This document shows, one piece after another, positions 25,285 to 33,621 of a DNA stretch of 63,853 nucleotides; the first letter of the stretch is position 1; each line of letters begins with the position of its first letter. This DNA is from Methylomonas koyamae. Its GTDB lineage: Bacteria > Pseudomonadota > Gammaproteobacteria > Methylococcales > Methylomonadaceae. A program made the translations under genes and the position numbers. The stretch covers positions 1 to 63,853 of the forward strand of contig NZ_LUUK01000189.1 of the NCBI RefSeq assembly GCF_001644025.1, written 5' to 3'. The notes under the pieces were generated by a model, which was not told where the DNA came from, did no database searches, and saw only the letters and a program-made list of their open reading frames with translations.

Positions 25285-25698
25285 TTATTTGAATAGGTAG
25301 CTGGAAAACAGTTTTTTCAGCATCGGCACGGTTTCCTTCAGTTCGAAGCGGACCCTGCCCAACAAAGCGTCGCGTTTGGTCACCAACGCCAGCATGAAAC
25401 CGGCTTCGATCGGCGTCGACAGAATATAGCCCTCGGCGTTTTCGCAGATCACCATTTGGGTTTGATGATGGCCGACATGTCCGGCGGCTTTGGACGCGGC
25501 GCCGAATACCACTTGCACCGAGGCGCCGATGGCGTCGGTATTGATCTCGTAATCGCGGTGGATGTGGGTGACGAATCCGTCGCTGTCGACGATGGCCGCA
25601 GCGGAAACTCCCTGTATGCTCATCAAATTCCGCAGAATCGATTCGATTTCCGCCGATTGCGAGGCTCTGGGCTCCAAAGCGTGGATGTTGCTGTTCAT
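25285..25698 (-). CDS. Roadblock/LC7-domain protein
   Basis: 137 residues, starting at ATG 25698 with a TTGGAG site 7 bases ahead (a TTG at 25710 lies in that site and is rejected). The domain covers about 17-115: ESILRNLMSIQGVSAAAIVDSDG, then the long helix, then MVICENAEGYILSTPIEAGFMLALV. This is an MglB-like core plus a short C-terminal helix (LKKLFSSYLF). It sits 17 bases upstream of the second roadblock gene. Confidence 0.82.
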   Translation of the reverse strand: MNSNIHALEPRASQSAEIESILRNLMSIQGVSAAAIVDSDGFVTHIHRDYEINTDAIGASVQVVFGAASKAAGHVGHHQTQMVICENAEGYILSTPIEAGFMLALVTKRDALLGRVRFELKETVPMLKKLFSSYLFK

Positions 25699-25723
25699 GA
25701 TACGCTCCAATGTGTCGTCATAA

Positions 25724-26272
25724 TTACAGTAGGTCGACCCGGATCAGGCAGGTTTTGTCGCCCAGGGCGTTGCACTTGGTTTCGGTGGCTTTGACGTTGC
25801 GCTTGAAAAATGCCTTGACGATGCCGCCGACCATGCCGGCCTCGAAATGGCAAATCGGCGCCGCCACGTTATGGATGCCGGCGCAGGAGACGCATTCGTC
25901 CACCCGCAATTCCAACAATCCACTGGATAGATCGACCTTGTCGGGCACCACCAAGCCGATGCAAAGTTGCCGGCACAATTGCTGGATCTTGCCGACATAG
26001 GTTTCCAGATCCTTGTCGACGTTGGCCGCGACGATTTGGCCCAGCGTACTGCCGAGGCTTTGTCCGGAGTGGTATACCAGCGACGGTGCGCCCTGGCCGA
26101 GGATGTCCTCGACGTTGGAGCCCAGTGCCACCATCCGCAACACCTGAAACAGGCGAATCGGGATGAGCGGACCGAGATCGTTGCGGTTTTCGATGCCGAA
26201 TTCCCCGGACAAAATACCCTCGAGAATTTGTTGTTGCGCCAGTTGGTAGTCGGTTTTGTTATTGGTTAGCAT
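25724..26272 (-). CDS. V4R (4-vinyl reductase-type) domain protein
   Basis: 182 residues. The C-terminal half is a V4R domain: SLGSTLGQIV, then ECVSCAG with Cys127 and Cys130, ICHFEAGMVGGIV with Cys141, and TKCNALGDKTC with Cys167 and Cys175. V4R domains bind small hydrophobic or aromatic ligands and often a metal. The N-terminal 55 residues are helical. Ligand unknown. It is next to two roadblock genes, so it may be the sensor of that group. GAGGA ribosome site; the long frame upstream to 26530 overlaps the OmpA gene and is rejected. Confidence 0.8.
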   Translation of the reverse strand: MLTNNKTDYQLAQQQILEGILSGEFGIENRNDLGPLIPIRLFQVLRMVALGSNVEDILGQGAPSLVYHSGQSLGSTLGQIVAANVDKDLETYVGKIQQLCRQLCIGLVVPDKVDLSSGLLELRVDECVSCAGIHNVAAPICHFEAGMVGGIVKAFFKRNVKATETKCNALGDKTCLIRVDLL

Positions 26273-26295
26273 GCCTTGTCCTCTTGGGGGTGCGT

Positions 26296-27039
26296 TTAGG
26301 GCGTCAAACAGTGTACTTCGGCGCGCCGGTTCAACTTTTGGCCGTCCGGCGTGTCGTTGGAAGCCGCCGGTCTGTTCCAACCTTCCGTGGCGGTTTCGAT
26401 GGGCGCGGCAATACCTTGTGCGGTCAGCCACTTTTGTAGGGCTTCCGCGCGCGCTTGGCCGAGTTGGCGGTTGGACGCGTCGTTGCCCAGATTGCAGGTA
26501 TGCCCGACGATTCGGATACCCTGGCCGCATTGTTTGACTTGTTCGAGCAGACGGTTTTTCTCGGCCCCGGACAGCCGAATCGGCTTAGTGGAATTGAACT
26601 TGAAATACACCGTGTAAACAGGATCGGTGTTGGCTGGCGCCGGGCCGGCGGCGGTGGGTTCGGTTGGCAGCTTTAGCTCGGTTTGCGCTTCGGCGACCGG
26701 GGCTGGTGAGGCGGCGACCGATTCCGTCTTGCTCGCCGCCGGTGCCGTTGGCGCGGCGTCATTGGTCGGCTGCTGCTTGGCAACGACTTCCGCCTGCTCG
26801 GTTGGCGGAGGGGGCGGAACAGGTTGAGCCGGAGCGGCATTGCTGGAACGGTCTGGCGTCTGCGGCCATTCCAACTTCGGCAGCGGATGGTTGCGTATCC
26901 AGTACACGCCGATTGCCGCGATCACTAACAACAGCAAGCTCCAAACGACCCAGGTCCGGCTCGCCGGCGGGCGCGATTCGGCGGCGGGACGAAGAATGCC
27001 GTCCAAGCCGTCGAGATCGAGTGATCGATGTTTTTTCAT
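26296..27039 (-). CDS. OmpA-like envelope protein
   Basis: 247 residues: a cytoplasmic N-terminus of about 28, one membrane helix (about 29-46), a Pro/Ala-rich periplasmic linker (about 60-135) and a C-terminal OmpA-like peptidoglycan-binding domain (about 143-247) with VYFKFNST, GHTCNLG and NRRAEV. It resembles tethering proteins such as MotB/PAL-type domains. It heads the minus-strand group with the V4R and roadblock genes, and could anchor that system to the cell wall; this is inference from position. Confidence 0.85.
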   Translation of the reverse strand: MKKHRSLDLDGLDGILRPAAESRPPASRTWVVWSLLLLVIAAIGVYWIRNHPLPKLEWPQTPDRSSNAAPAQPVPPPPPTEQAEVVAKQQPTNDAAPTAPAASKTESVAASPAPVAEAQTELKLPTEPTAAGPAPANTDPVYTVYFKFNSTKPIRLSGAEKNRLLEQVKQCGQGIRIVGHTCNLGNDASNRQLGQARAEALQKWLTAQGIAAPIETATEGWNRPAASNDTPDGQKLNRRAEVHCLTP

Positions 27040-27048
27040 ACAATTTCC

Positions 27049-27063
27049 TTGATGTGAATCACA
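27049..27063. promoter_or_regulatory. Palindromic FNR/CRP-like site upstream of the OmpA-like gene
   Basis: TTGATGTGAATCAC (27049-27062) matches the FNR consensus at 9 of 10 positions; inside it TGTGAATCACA (27053-27063) is an 11-base palindrome. It touches the ribosome site of the minus-strand OmpA-like gene (start 27039), a position suited to repression or to translation-level effects rather than activation. Weak evidence. Confidence 0.3.
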
Positions 27064-27071
27064 ACCAAGAC

Positions 27072-27242
27072 TCAGTTTTTTTGATTGTACTCCCGGAATT
27101 CGTGTTTGTGGAATCGAGGTATATCGGCAGGTGTTGGGCTTGGCGTCCGCCGCGCAGGCAAATCGGGGAGAGGCATTGTAAGATCGTCATTTCCATCGGC
27201 TTGCCAGGAATCATAAGGATCCGGTTGAAATCGGTTTGTCAT
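27072..27242 (-). CDS. Possible small hypothetical protein
   Basis: A 56-residue frame from ATG 27242 with CAAGG 8 bases ahead. The product is hydrophilic, rich in Asp and Pro (FQPDPYDSWQADGNDD) and ends FHKHEFREYNQKN. No family is recognised and it may be chance. Confidence 0.3.
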   Translation of the reverse strand: MTNRFQPDPYDSWQADGNDDLTMPLPDLPARRTPSPTPADIPRFHKHEFREYNQKN

Positions 27243-27476
27243 AATGGCCTTGTAGACTGATCGCCGAAATCTAGTCGCGGCATCGTAGCGCCAATCCAAA
27301 CCGAGTTGCCGCTACCTGTTCGCGCTGACAATACTGACTCGAAACTGACAAACATGTCCGACAACGCGGCGCATAGCATGACCATGGATTCTAACTTGTT
27401 GAATGGAAATGATGAAATACTTGGCGCGACATCTGCTGGATATTCAAGGAATTCTATAAACCCAGGGGTGAATGTC

Positions 27477-27686
27477 ATGGAAACTTTTTCAAACGATAAT
27501 CTCGAGTTTGGCGATACCCGGACTGATTTCATCGAAATGCTAAGTCATCAATTTGTGTCGATGACCGGATGCGGTGTCTACGTGTATCTAAACCCGTTGG
27601 CGATCAACAGTTTGTACAACCAATATTTAAGCGAATCCATGCCGATTCGAACCTTCGCTCGGCAATGCGTTAAGGATTTGCTGTAA
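27477..27686 (+). CDS. Small hypothetical protein
   Basis: 69 residues from ATG 27477, which has AGGGGTG 6 bases upstream. The frame is open back to 27306, but only weak starts lie there. The protein has LSHQFVSMTGCGVYVYLNPL in the middle and a C-terminal FARQCVKDLL. No family is recognised. The frame stands alone between the OmpA-like gene and the hydrogenase operon. Confidence 0.5.
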   Translation: METFSNDNLEFGDTRTDFIEMLSHQFVSMTGCGVYVYLNPLAINSLYNQYLSESMPIRTFARQCVKDLL

Positions 27687-28228
27687 CAGCGGCCTTAGTG
27701 TTGATGTTTTAGTGCTTCGCTCCGGGATCCGGAGCAGTTCTCCCACTGTTTGTTACTTTGCAGTTCGCCCGGTTTTTTTGGACCGGATTTGTGACGAATG
27801 GTTTGGCACGTCAAGTTCGCACCAATTTACGTCTGGCCTGGCCGACCTAGGGGGCGGCAGGTCAGCTTTGTGTTGTTCGGCGTTCCGTAAGTCAATCCAC
27901 CGAAGCCGGTTAACGGCTTGTCGAATTTCAGATGAAAATACCCTTGCCGCTCGGTAGATTTCGTATGCTGGTGTCCCTGGCCTGATCAAATTGGATTGGT
28001 GAGCTCCTTGAAAGGTCGAGACCGATGGGTTTACTTGGGTTTGCGGGACGTTTTGGAGTAAAACGCCGGTCGTTTTGAAAAATTTGCCGAATAGTCCTCA
28101 CAAATTGTCTAGTATTAACGCAGATTGATTGCTTAGTTTCGCCAGGTAGTTTCATGTTTCGAAAGCCTTGGTCCTGGCGTTTTCCGGGCAGTTGCTAAAT
28201 TTCTTGCTCAACCAAACGGTGCGAAACG
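27687..28228. other. Gene-poor 542-base region upstream of hoxF
   Basis: No supported gene. Short frames on both strands here lack ribosome sites and recognisable products. Small hairpins are visible: AAGCCG-GTTAA-CGGCTT (27903-27919) and CGTTTT-GGAGT-AAAACG (28049-28065). The hox promoter should lie in this stretch, but I find no convincing sigma70 or sigma54 site and no perfect FNR box. Confidence 0.5.
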
Positions 28229-30007
28229 ATGAAGACGTTTATTCAGACCGTGCTGGCGGAAGCCGATGCTCAAGCGGTTAATCTGCTGCAAATCCTAAGA
28301 GCCGTCCAAGCCCGCTACCAGCATATTCCCGAGGAAGCCATCGAATTGCTGGCGGAAGGCTTGTCTATTCCGCGTACGCAAATTCTCGGTGTCGTCGAGT
28401 TTTACAGCTTCTTGCATATGACCCCGCAAGGTCGTTATGACTTGTTAATCAGCGATTCGATCACCGATCGGATGTTGGGTAACCAGTTTGTGTTGGATTA
28501 TCTTGCCGAGCGTTTGGCGGTTCAGGTCGGTCAGGTCCGGGCGGATGGCTTGGTGAGTTTAAATCGTACTTCGTGTACCGGTATGTGCGATCAAGGGCCG
28601 GCCGGCTTGGTCAACGGATTGGCTTTAACGAGCCTGGATATAGCTCGGCTCGAGGAAATCGTCGAGTTGGTGAATCAGCAAACGCCGCTGTCGCAGTGGC
28701 CGGCGACATTGTTTGCGGTCGCCGATAACATTCATAGACCTGGCCTATTGCTTAGCGAACCCTTGGTCGCTGGCGATGCGTTGCGGGCGGCGTTTGAGCG
28801 CGGTCTGCCGGAAACGTTGGAGGAACTCGACCGCTCCGGTCTGCGCGGCCGCGGTGGCGCGGGCTTCAAAACGGCGGTGAAATGGCGGTTTTGCGCCGAT
28901 GAGCCGGCCGACACCCGTTTCGTGGTCTGCAACGCCGACGAGGGAGAGCCCGGTACCTTCAAAGACCGGGTGTTGCTAAACAGCTATGCCGGTCAAGTTT
29001 TCGAAGGTATGACGCTGGCGGCAGCGCTGATTGGCGCCCAACAAGGGTTTTTGTACCTGCGTGGCGAATATTTGCATCTGCACGAACAATTGCAGGGGGT
29101 ATTGACCGAGCGCCGCGCCGCCGGCTTGCTGGGCGAGAATATCCTCGGCCTGGGATTGAACTTCGATATCGAAATCCGTCTCGGCGCTGGCGCGTATATT
29201 TGTGGCGAGGAATCGGCGCTGATCGAATCGTTGGAAGGTAAGCCCGGCATACCCCGCAATCGGCCGCCTTATCCGGTGACCAGCGGCTATTTGAATAAAC
29301 CGACGATCGTCAATAACGTCGAAACCTTTTTGGCCGCCGCTCACATAGCCGTACGCGGCGGCGCTTGGTTTGCCGCGGTCGGAACCGAAAAATCCGCCGG
29401 CACCAAGATTCTCAGCATTAGCGGCGATTGTGCACGGCCGGGCATCTACGAGTACCCGTTCGGTACTCGTATTCGCCAGGTGCTGGAAGACTGCGGCGCC
29501 GTTGAAGTATTGGGAGTTCAGATCGGCGGACCATCGGGTACGTTCATTTCCAATCGGGAACTGGACCGGGCCTTAGCCTTTGAAGATCTAGCCACCGGCG
29601 GTTCCTTCATTGTCTTTAACTGCAGTCGGGACATCCTAAGGATCGTTCAAAATTTCACCCATTTCTTCGCCCACGAGAGTTGCGGATTTTGCACGCCATG
29701 CCGGGTTGGGACCTCGTTGTTGAAAAAGCAGTTGGATAAAATCGTCGACGGTCATGGTTCGGCCGGCGATATCGTCGAGCTGGAAAATCTTTGTCAGTTA
29801 GTGAAACACCACAGCCATTGTGGCCTGGGACAAACCGCGGCCAACCCGATCTTGAGCACATTGGAGCGCTACCCCGACGTCTACGAAAAACAATTGAAGC
29901 AGATCAGTTACGAACCTGGGTTCGATTTGGACGGCGCGTTGGCGATTGCCCGCCGCATGGCGCATCGCGACGACGCGGCCGCGCATTTGTCGCAACTGGA
30001 GGATTGA
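28229..30007 (+). CDS. hoxF: NAD-reducing hydrogenase diaphorase subunit HoxF
   Basis: NAD(H)-binding flavoprotein of a group 3d bidirectional hydrogenase. 592 residues, a NuoE-like part (1-150) fused to a NuoF-like part. NuoF hallmarks: GRGGAGFKTAVKW (NADH), CNADEGEPGTFKDR (FMN), GAGAYICGEESALIES, and the [4Fe-4S] motif SCGFCTPCR with a fourth Cys in HSHCGLG. In the NuoE-like part only Cys116 and Cys120 are seen (SCTGMC); the other cysteine pair of the NuoE cluster is missing. First gene of hoxFUYHW; no separate hoxE is present, as in Ralstonia-type enzymes. Confidence 0.95.
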   Translation: MKTFIQTVLAEADAQAVNLLQILRAVQARYQHIPEEAIELLAEGLSIPRTQILGVVEFYSFLHMTPQGRYDLLISDSITDRMLGNQFVLDYLAERLAVQVGQVRADGLVSLNRTSCTGMCDQGPAGLVNGLALTSLDIARLEEIVELVNQQTPLSQWPATLFAVADNIHRPGLLLSEPLVAGDALRAAFERGLPETLEELDRSGLRGRGGAGFKTAVKWRFCADEPADTRFVVCNADEGEPGTFKDRVLLNSYAGQVFEGMTLAAALIGAQQGFLYLRGEYLHLHEQLQGVLTERRAAGLLGENILGLGLNFDIEIRLGAGAYICGEESALIESLEGKPGIPRNRPPYPVTSGYLNKPTIVNNVETFLAAAHIAVRGGAWFAAVGTEKSAGTKILSISGDCARPGIYEYPFGTRIRQVLEDCGAVEVLGVQIGGPSGTFISNRELDRALAFEDLATGGSFIVFNCSRDILRIVQNFTHFFAHESCGFCTPCRVGTSLLKKQLDKIVDGHGSAGDIVELENLCQLVKHHSHCGLGQTAANPILSTLERYPDVYEKQLKQISYEPGFDLDGALAIARRMAHRDDAAAHLSQLED

Positions 30008-30009
30008 GC

Positions 30010-30726
30010 ATGACAGGTACCATCACCATCGACGGGCAAATCGTCCCGTTCCAAGCAGGACAAACCATCATCGAAGCCGCCACCGCGGCTGGCATCTACA
30101 TTCCGCATCTCTGCCACAAGCCCGGCTACACGCCCCACGGCAGTTGCAAATTATGCACGGTCAACGTCAACGGTCGGAACTGCTCGGCTTGCACCTTTCC
30201 GGCCGTTGACGGCCAAACCGTGATAAACAATAGCGCCGAGCTGCAGCAAGACCGCCGCCGCATCACGCAGATGCTGTTCGTCGAGGGCAACCACCTGTGT
30301 CCGTCTTGCGAGAAAACCGGTAACTGCCAATTACAGGGCGTCGCTTACTATTTGAATATGACGGACAACCACTTCCCGCACTTTTTCGCGCACCGGGAAA
30401 TGGATGCTTCGCATCCGAACATTTTGATCGATCACAACCGGTGCATTTTTTGCAATCTCTGCGTGCGGGCGAGTAAGGAAAAAGACGGCAAAAACGTGTT
30501 TGCGATCGCCGGTCGCGGCATCAATAAGCGTTTGGTTGTCAATTCGGTCAGCGGGCTGTTGAAGGACAGTGACGTCAGCATCGACGACAGCGCGGTGCAC
30601 GTGTGCCCGACCGGGGCGTTGTTGATCAAGCGCACCGGTTATCAAGTCCCCATCGGGCAACGTATTTACGATCATCGCCAAATCAGCGAAGTGGCGCTGT
30701 TCGCGGAGGGAAGTCATGAGCAATAA
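30010..30726 (+). CDS. hoxU: NAD-reducing hydrogenase diaphorase subunit HoxU
   Basis: Electron-relay subunit, 238 residues. A plant-ferredoxin-type [2Fe-2S] domain (Cys35, 46, 49, 61), then the His-Cys3 motif HLCPSCEKTGNC, then ferredoxin motifs CIFCNLC and CPTG. It links HoxF to HoxY. It starts two bases after hoxF, and its end overlaps hoxY by 11 bases. A GGAG site precedes the ATG. Confidence 0.95.
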   Translation: MTGTITIDGQIVPFQAGQTIIEAATAAGIYIPHLCHKPGYTPHGSCKLCTVNVNGRNCSACTFPAVDGQTVINNSAELQQDRRRITQMLFVEGNHLCPSCEKTGNCQLQGVAYYLNMTDNHFPHFFAHREMDASHPNILIDHNRCIFCNLCVRASKEKDGKNVFAIAGRGINKRLVVNSVSGLLKDSDVSIDDSAVHVCPTGALLIKRTGYQVPIGQRIYDHRQISEVALFAEGSHEQ

Positions 30727-31255
30727 AATTAAGGTCGCGACCACCTCGTTGGCGGGTTGCTTCGGTTGCCACATGTCGTTTCTGGACATCGACGAACGCC
30801 TGTTGACCTTGGCCGAAGTCGCCGAATTCGACCGTTCGCCGATCACCGACATCGAGCACTGCGGTCCCTGCGACATCGGTTTGATCGAAGGCGGCGTCTG
30901 CAATTCGGAAAACGTGCATGTATTGCGCGAATTTCGGAAGAACTGCAAGATCCTGGTGGCGGTTGGCGCTTGTGCGATCAACGGCGGCTTACCGGCGATG
31001 CGCAACCACATCGATCTGGAAGATTGTTTGCTGGAAGCGTATCGAGACGGCATCGGCGTTGAAAATCCGCAAATTCCCAGCGATCCGGAATTGCCGTTGT
31101 TACTGAACCAGGTGCACCCAATCCACGAAATTGTCAAAATCGACTATTTCCTGCCCGGTTGCCCGCCGTCCGCCGACGTGTTCTGGACCTTTCTGACCGC
31201 GTTGGTCGAGGGCCGCGAACCCAGCCTGCCTTACGAATTGGTGCATTACGATTGA
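30716..31255 (+). CDS. hoxY: NAD-reducing hydrogenase small subunit HoxY
   Basis: 179-residue [NiFe] hydrogenase small subunit holding only the proximal [4Fe-4S] cluster, as in group 3. Cysteines: CFGCHMSF near residue 15, CGPCDIG and GGVC, GACAINGG and PGCPP. No Tat signal, so it is cytoplasmic. GGAGGG precedes the ATG, which lies inside the hoxU end. Confidence 0.95.
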   Translation: MSNKIKVATTSLAGCFGCHMSFLDIDERLLTLAEVAEFDRSPITDIEHCGPCDIGLIEGGVCNSENVHVLREFRKNCKILVAVGACAINGGLPAMRNHIDLEDCLLEAYRDGIGVENPQIPSDPELPLLLNQVHPIHEIVKIDYFLPGCPPSADVFWTFLTALVEGREPSLPYELVHYD

Positions 31256-31332
31256 GCGGCGCGCCCGTTTGGCGTCGGTCCGAGTAAATGACGTCGAGCG
31301 CGGCCCGCCGTCCCGTTAAAGAGAGAATATTT

Positions 31333-32832
31333 ATGTACGAGCATCTTGAAACCGCCGTCAATCCCACCGGCTTGAAACGGGTCGTGGTCGATCCCGTCTC
31401 TCGCGTCGAGGGTCATGGAAAAGTTACGTTGTTGCTGGACGCCGAGAATCGGGTCCAGCAAGCCCGGCTGCACATCGTCGAATTTCGCGGCTTCGAAAAA
31501 TTCATTCAGGGCCGGCCGTATTGGGAGTTGCCGGTGTTGGTGCAACGGCTCTGCGGCATTTGCCCGGTTAGTCACCATCTGGCGGCGGCCAAGGCCATCG
31601 ATCAATTGGTGGGTGTCGATCCTGCCGACTTAACGCCGGCCGCCGACAAATTGCGCCGTCTGCTGCATTTCGGTCAGGTTTTACAATCTCATGCTCTGCA
31701 CTTTTTTCATCTTTCCAGCCCGGACTTGCTGTTTGGTTTCGATAGCGACATCGCCAAGCGCAACGTCATCGCGGTGCTGGCGGAATACCCCGAGATCGGT
31801 CTGCAAGGCGTGAAGCTGCGCAAGTACGGTCAGGAAGTCATACGGATGGTGTCCGGAAAAAGGGTGCACGGTACCGGCGCGATACCCGGCGGCATGAACA
31901 AGGCTTTGAGCCGAGACGAGCGGGATTATTTGTTGCAGGATATCGATCAGGTGCTGGCTTGGGCCGAATCGGCGGTGGCCTTGATCAAATCGGTGCATAC
32001 CGCCAACCTGCCGTATTACGACGAGTTTGCGACGATACGCAGCAATTATCTGGGCTTGATCAAGCCGAACGGTGCGATGGAGCTTTATCACGGTGGGATT
32101 CGCGCTAAAACCGACAGCGGCGCGACGATAGTCGACCACTACGATTATTGCGCTTACACCGATTTGATCCATGAAGAGGTGCGCTCCTGGAGTTACATGA
32201 AATTCCCGTATCTGACCGCATTGGGCAAGGCCGACGGTTGGTATCGGGTGGGACCCTTGGCTCGGGTCAACAACTGCGATTTCATCGATACGCCGCTGGC
32301 CGAAGCAGCGCGGGTCGAGTTCAAGCAACACGGTGGGGAGGCCATGGTGCACAGCACCTTGGCTTTCCATTGGGCGCGGTTGATCGAATTATTGCATTGC
32401 GCCGAAGGTATTAAGATTTTGTTGCGCGATTCCGACGTGATGAGTAGTCATTTGCTGGTTCAAGGCGAAAAGCGTTACGAAGGTATCGGCGTGATCGAAG
32501 CGCCGCGCGGTACCCTGTTTCACCACTATCAGATCGATGACAACGACATCGTCACCAAGGCTAACTTGATCGTTTCGACGACCAGTAACAATATGGGCAT
32601 GAACGAGTCGGTACGTCAGGTCGCGGCTGAATACCTGTCCGGGCGCGAGTTGACCGAGCCGTTGCTGAACAGTCTGGAAGTGGCGATACGCGCCTACGAT
32701 CCTTGCTTGTCTTGCGCCACCCATGCGGTTGGCAAAATGCCGTTGCAACTCGAATTGGTGGATGCCGAAGGCCAAGTGATTGATCGGTTGATTCGGCATA
32801 GTGACGGTGAATTCGAGCACGGTTTGGCCTGA
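31333..32832 (+). CDS. hoxH: NAD-reducing hydrogenase large subunit HoxH
   Basis: [NiFe] catalytic subunit, 499 residues. The N-terminal L1 motif RLCGICPVSHH holds Cys74 and Cys77; the C-terminal L2 motif DPCLSCATH holds Cys458 and Cys461. A tail of 35 residues follows His464 and is the expected target of HoxW cleavage. Together with HoxFUY it oxidises H2 with NAD+ or makes H2 from NADH. The ATG at 31333 has AGAGAG ahead; the longer frame from 31288 has no support. A 77-base gap separates it from hoxY. Confidence 0.96.
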   Translation: MYEHLETAVNPTGLKRVVVDPVSRVEGHGKVTLLLDAENRVQQARLHIVEFRGFEKFIQGRPYWELPVLVQRLCGICPVSHHLAAAKAIDQLVGVDPADLTPAADKLRRLLHFGQVLQSHALHFFHLSSPDLLFGFDSDIAKRNVIAVLAEYPEIGLQGVKLRKYGQEVIRMVSGKRVHGTGAIPGGMNKALSRDERDYLLQDIDQVLAWAESAVALIKSVHTANLPYYDEFATIRSNYLGLIKPNGAMELYHGGIRAKTDSGATIVDHYDYCAYTDLIHEEVRSWSYMKFPYLTALGKADGWYRVGPLARVNNCDFIDTPLAEAARVEFKQHGGEAMVHSTLAFHWARLIELLHCAEGIKILLRDSDVMSSHLLVQGEKRYEGIGVIEAPRGTLFHHYQIDDNDIVTKANLIVSTTSNNMGMNESVRQVAAEYLSGRELTEPLLNSLEVAIRAYDPCLSCATHAVGKMPLQLELVDAEGQVIDRLIRHSDGEFEHGLA

Positions 32833-33344
32833 TGACGGCGCTCAAACCAGTTCTGGTGTTTGCTTACGGCAACCCGAGCCGAGGTGACGATGCCCTCGGA
32901 CCTCTACTATTGGAGGCTCTGGAAAACCAAGTCGGCACCAACACCGTCGAATTCATCGTCGATTTTCAGTTGCAAATCGAGCACGCGCTGGATTTACAGG
33001 GGCGGCGTGTGGCGATATTCGTCGATGCGTCGGTCAAGGTTCTGGCGCCCTACCAATTCGGCCGGCTGGCGCCGCTACGCGACCGGAGTTACACCAGCCA
33101 TGCGATGAGTCCGGCGGCCTTGCTGGACGTTTATCAAGCGCTGTACGGCGAGCCGCCGCCAGCTTTCTTATTGGGCATCGCCGGCTTGTCGTTCGAGCTC
33201 GGCGAGGTGCTCAGCCCTGACGCCGCGCAAAACCTGGCGCTGGCTGTCGAATTCGCCTGTCGCTTGCTGAGCGGGTCGGCGGAGGATATATTAGCCGCCG
33301 CCATCAAAGCCGTTCCGTCTTTAGACCTCCCCGTTCCGGCTTGA
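32832..33344 (+). CDS. hoxW: Hydrogenase maturation endopeptidase HoxW
   Basis: 170-residue protease of the HyaD/HybD/HycI family that trims the HoxH C-terminus after nickel insertion. Conserved parts: FAYGNPSRGDDALGP with the first metal-binding acid, IVDFQLQIEHAL with the Asp/Glu region, and DAS near residue 65. Start overlaps the hoxH stop (TGATG). Its presence supports a functional, processed HoxH. Confidence 0.9.
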   Translation: MTALKPVLVFAYGNPSRGDDALGPLLLEALENQVGTNTVEFIVDFQLQIEHALDLQGRRVAIFVDASVKVLAPYQFGRLAPLRDRSYTSHAMSPAALLDVYQALYGEPPPAFLLGIAGLSFELGEVLSPDAAQNLALAVEFACRLLSGSAEDILAAAIKAVPSLDLPVPA

Positions 33345-33386
33345 GCGGCGCCAGCGACTTTTCCAATTTTTCACAGGATTACCCGT

Positions 33387-33608
33387 ATGTCCACCGCATG
33401 GGCCGGCGGTACCGACGCCATTGTCGAACGCTTGGATCAAATGACTGAATTATTCGTCGAACAAACTCGCCGCTCGATGTATGCCGGGGAGTCGGCGACG
33501 CATTGCGACGAATGCGGCGAACCCATCCCCGAGGCGCGCCGGAGCGCGATTGCCTGTCGTTATTGTTTGCCCTGCCAGACCAAATTGGAACGTAGCGGTA
33601 AAATCTGA
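33387..33608 (+). CDS. DksA/TraR-type C4 zinc-finger protein
   Basis: 73 residues, with the TraR-like finger CDECGEPIPEARR and CRYCLPCQ (C-x2-C, then C-x2-C) in the C-terminal half and a short helix before it. DksA/TraR proteins act at the secondary channel of RNA polymerase. The usual acidic tip of the coiled coil is missing, as in the shortest TraR-type forms. It lies 42 bases after hoxW on the same strand, so it may belong to the hox transcript. Confidence 0.82.
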   Translation: MSTAWAGGTDAIVERLDQMTELFVEQTRRSMYAGESATHCDECGEPIPEARRSAIACRYCLPCQTKLERSGKI

Positions 33609-33621
33609 ATTGGTGATCATC

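Noticed and set aside
27712-28155. Three short frames in the gap before hoxF
   Set aside because: No ribosome sites, overlapping each other on opposite strands, no recognisable products.
28173-28192. Possible sigma54 promoter (GG-N10-GC) before hoxF
   Set aside because: Only the GG and GC doublets agree; the rest of the -24/-12 consensus is missing. A second try at TTGGCACG (27793-27800) has wrong spacing.
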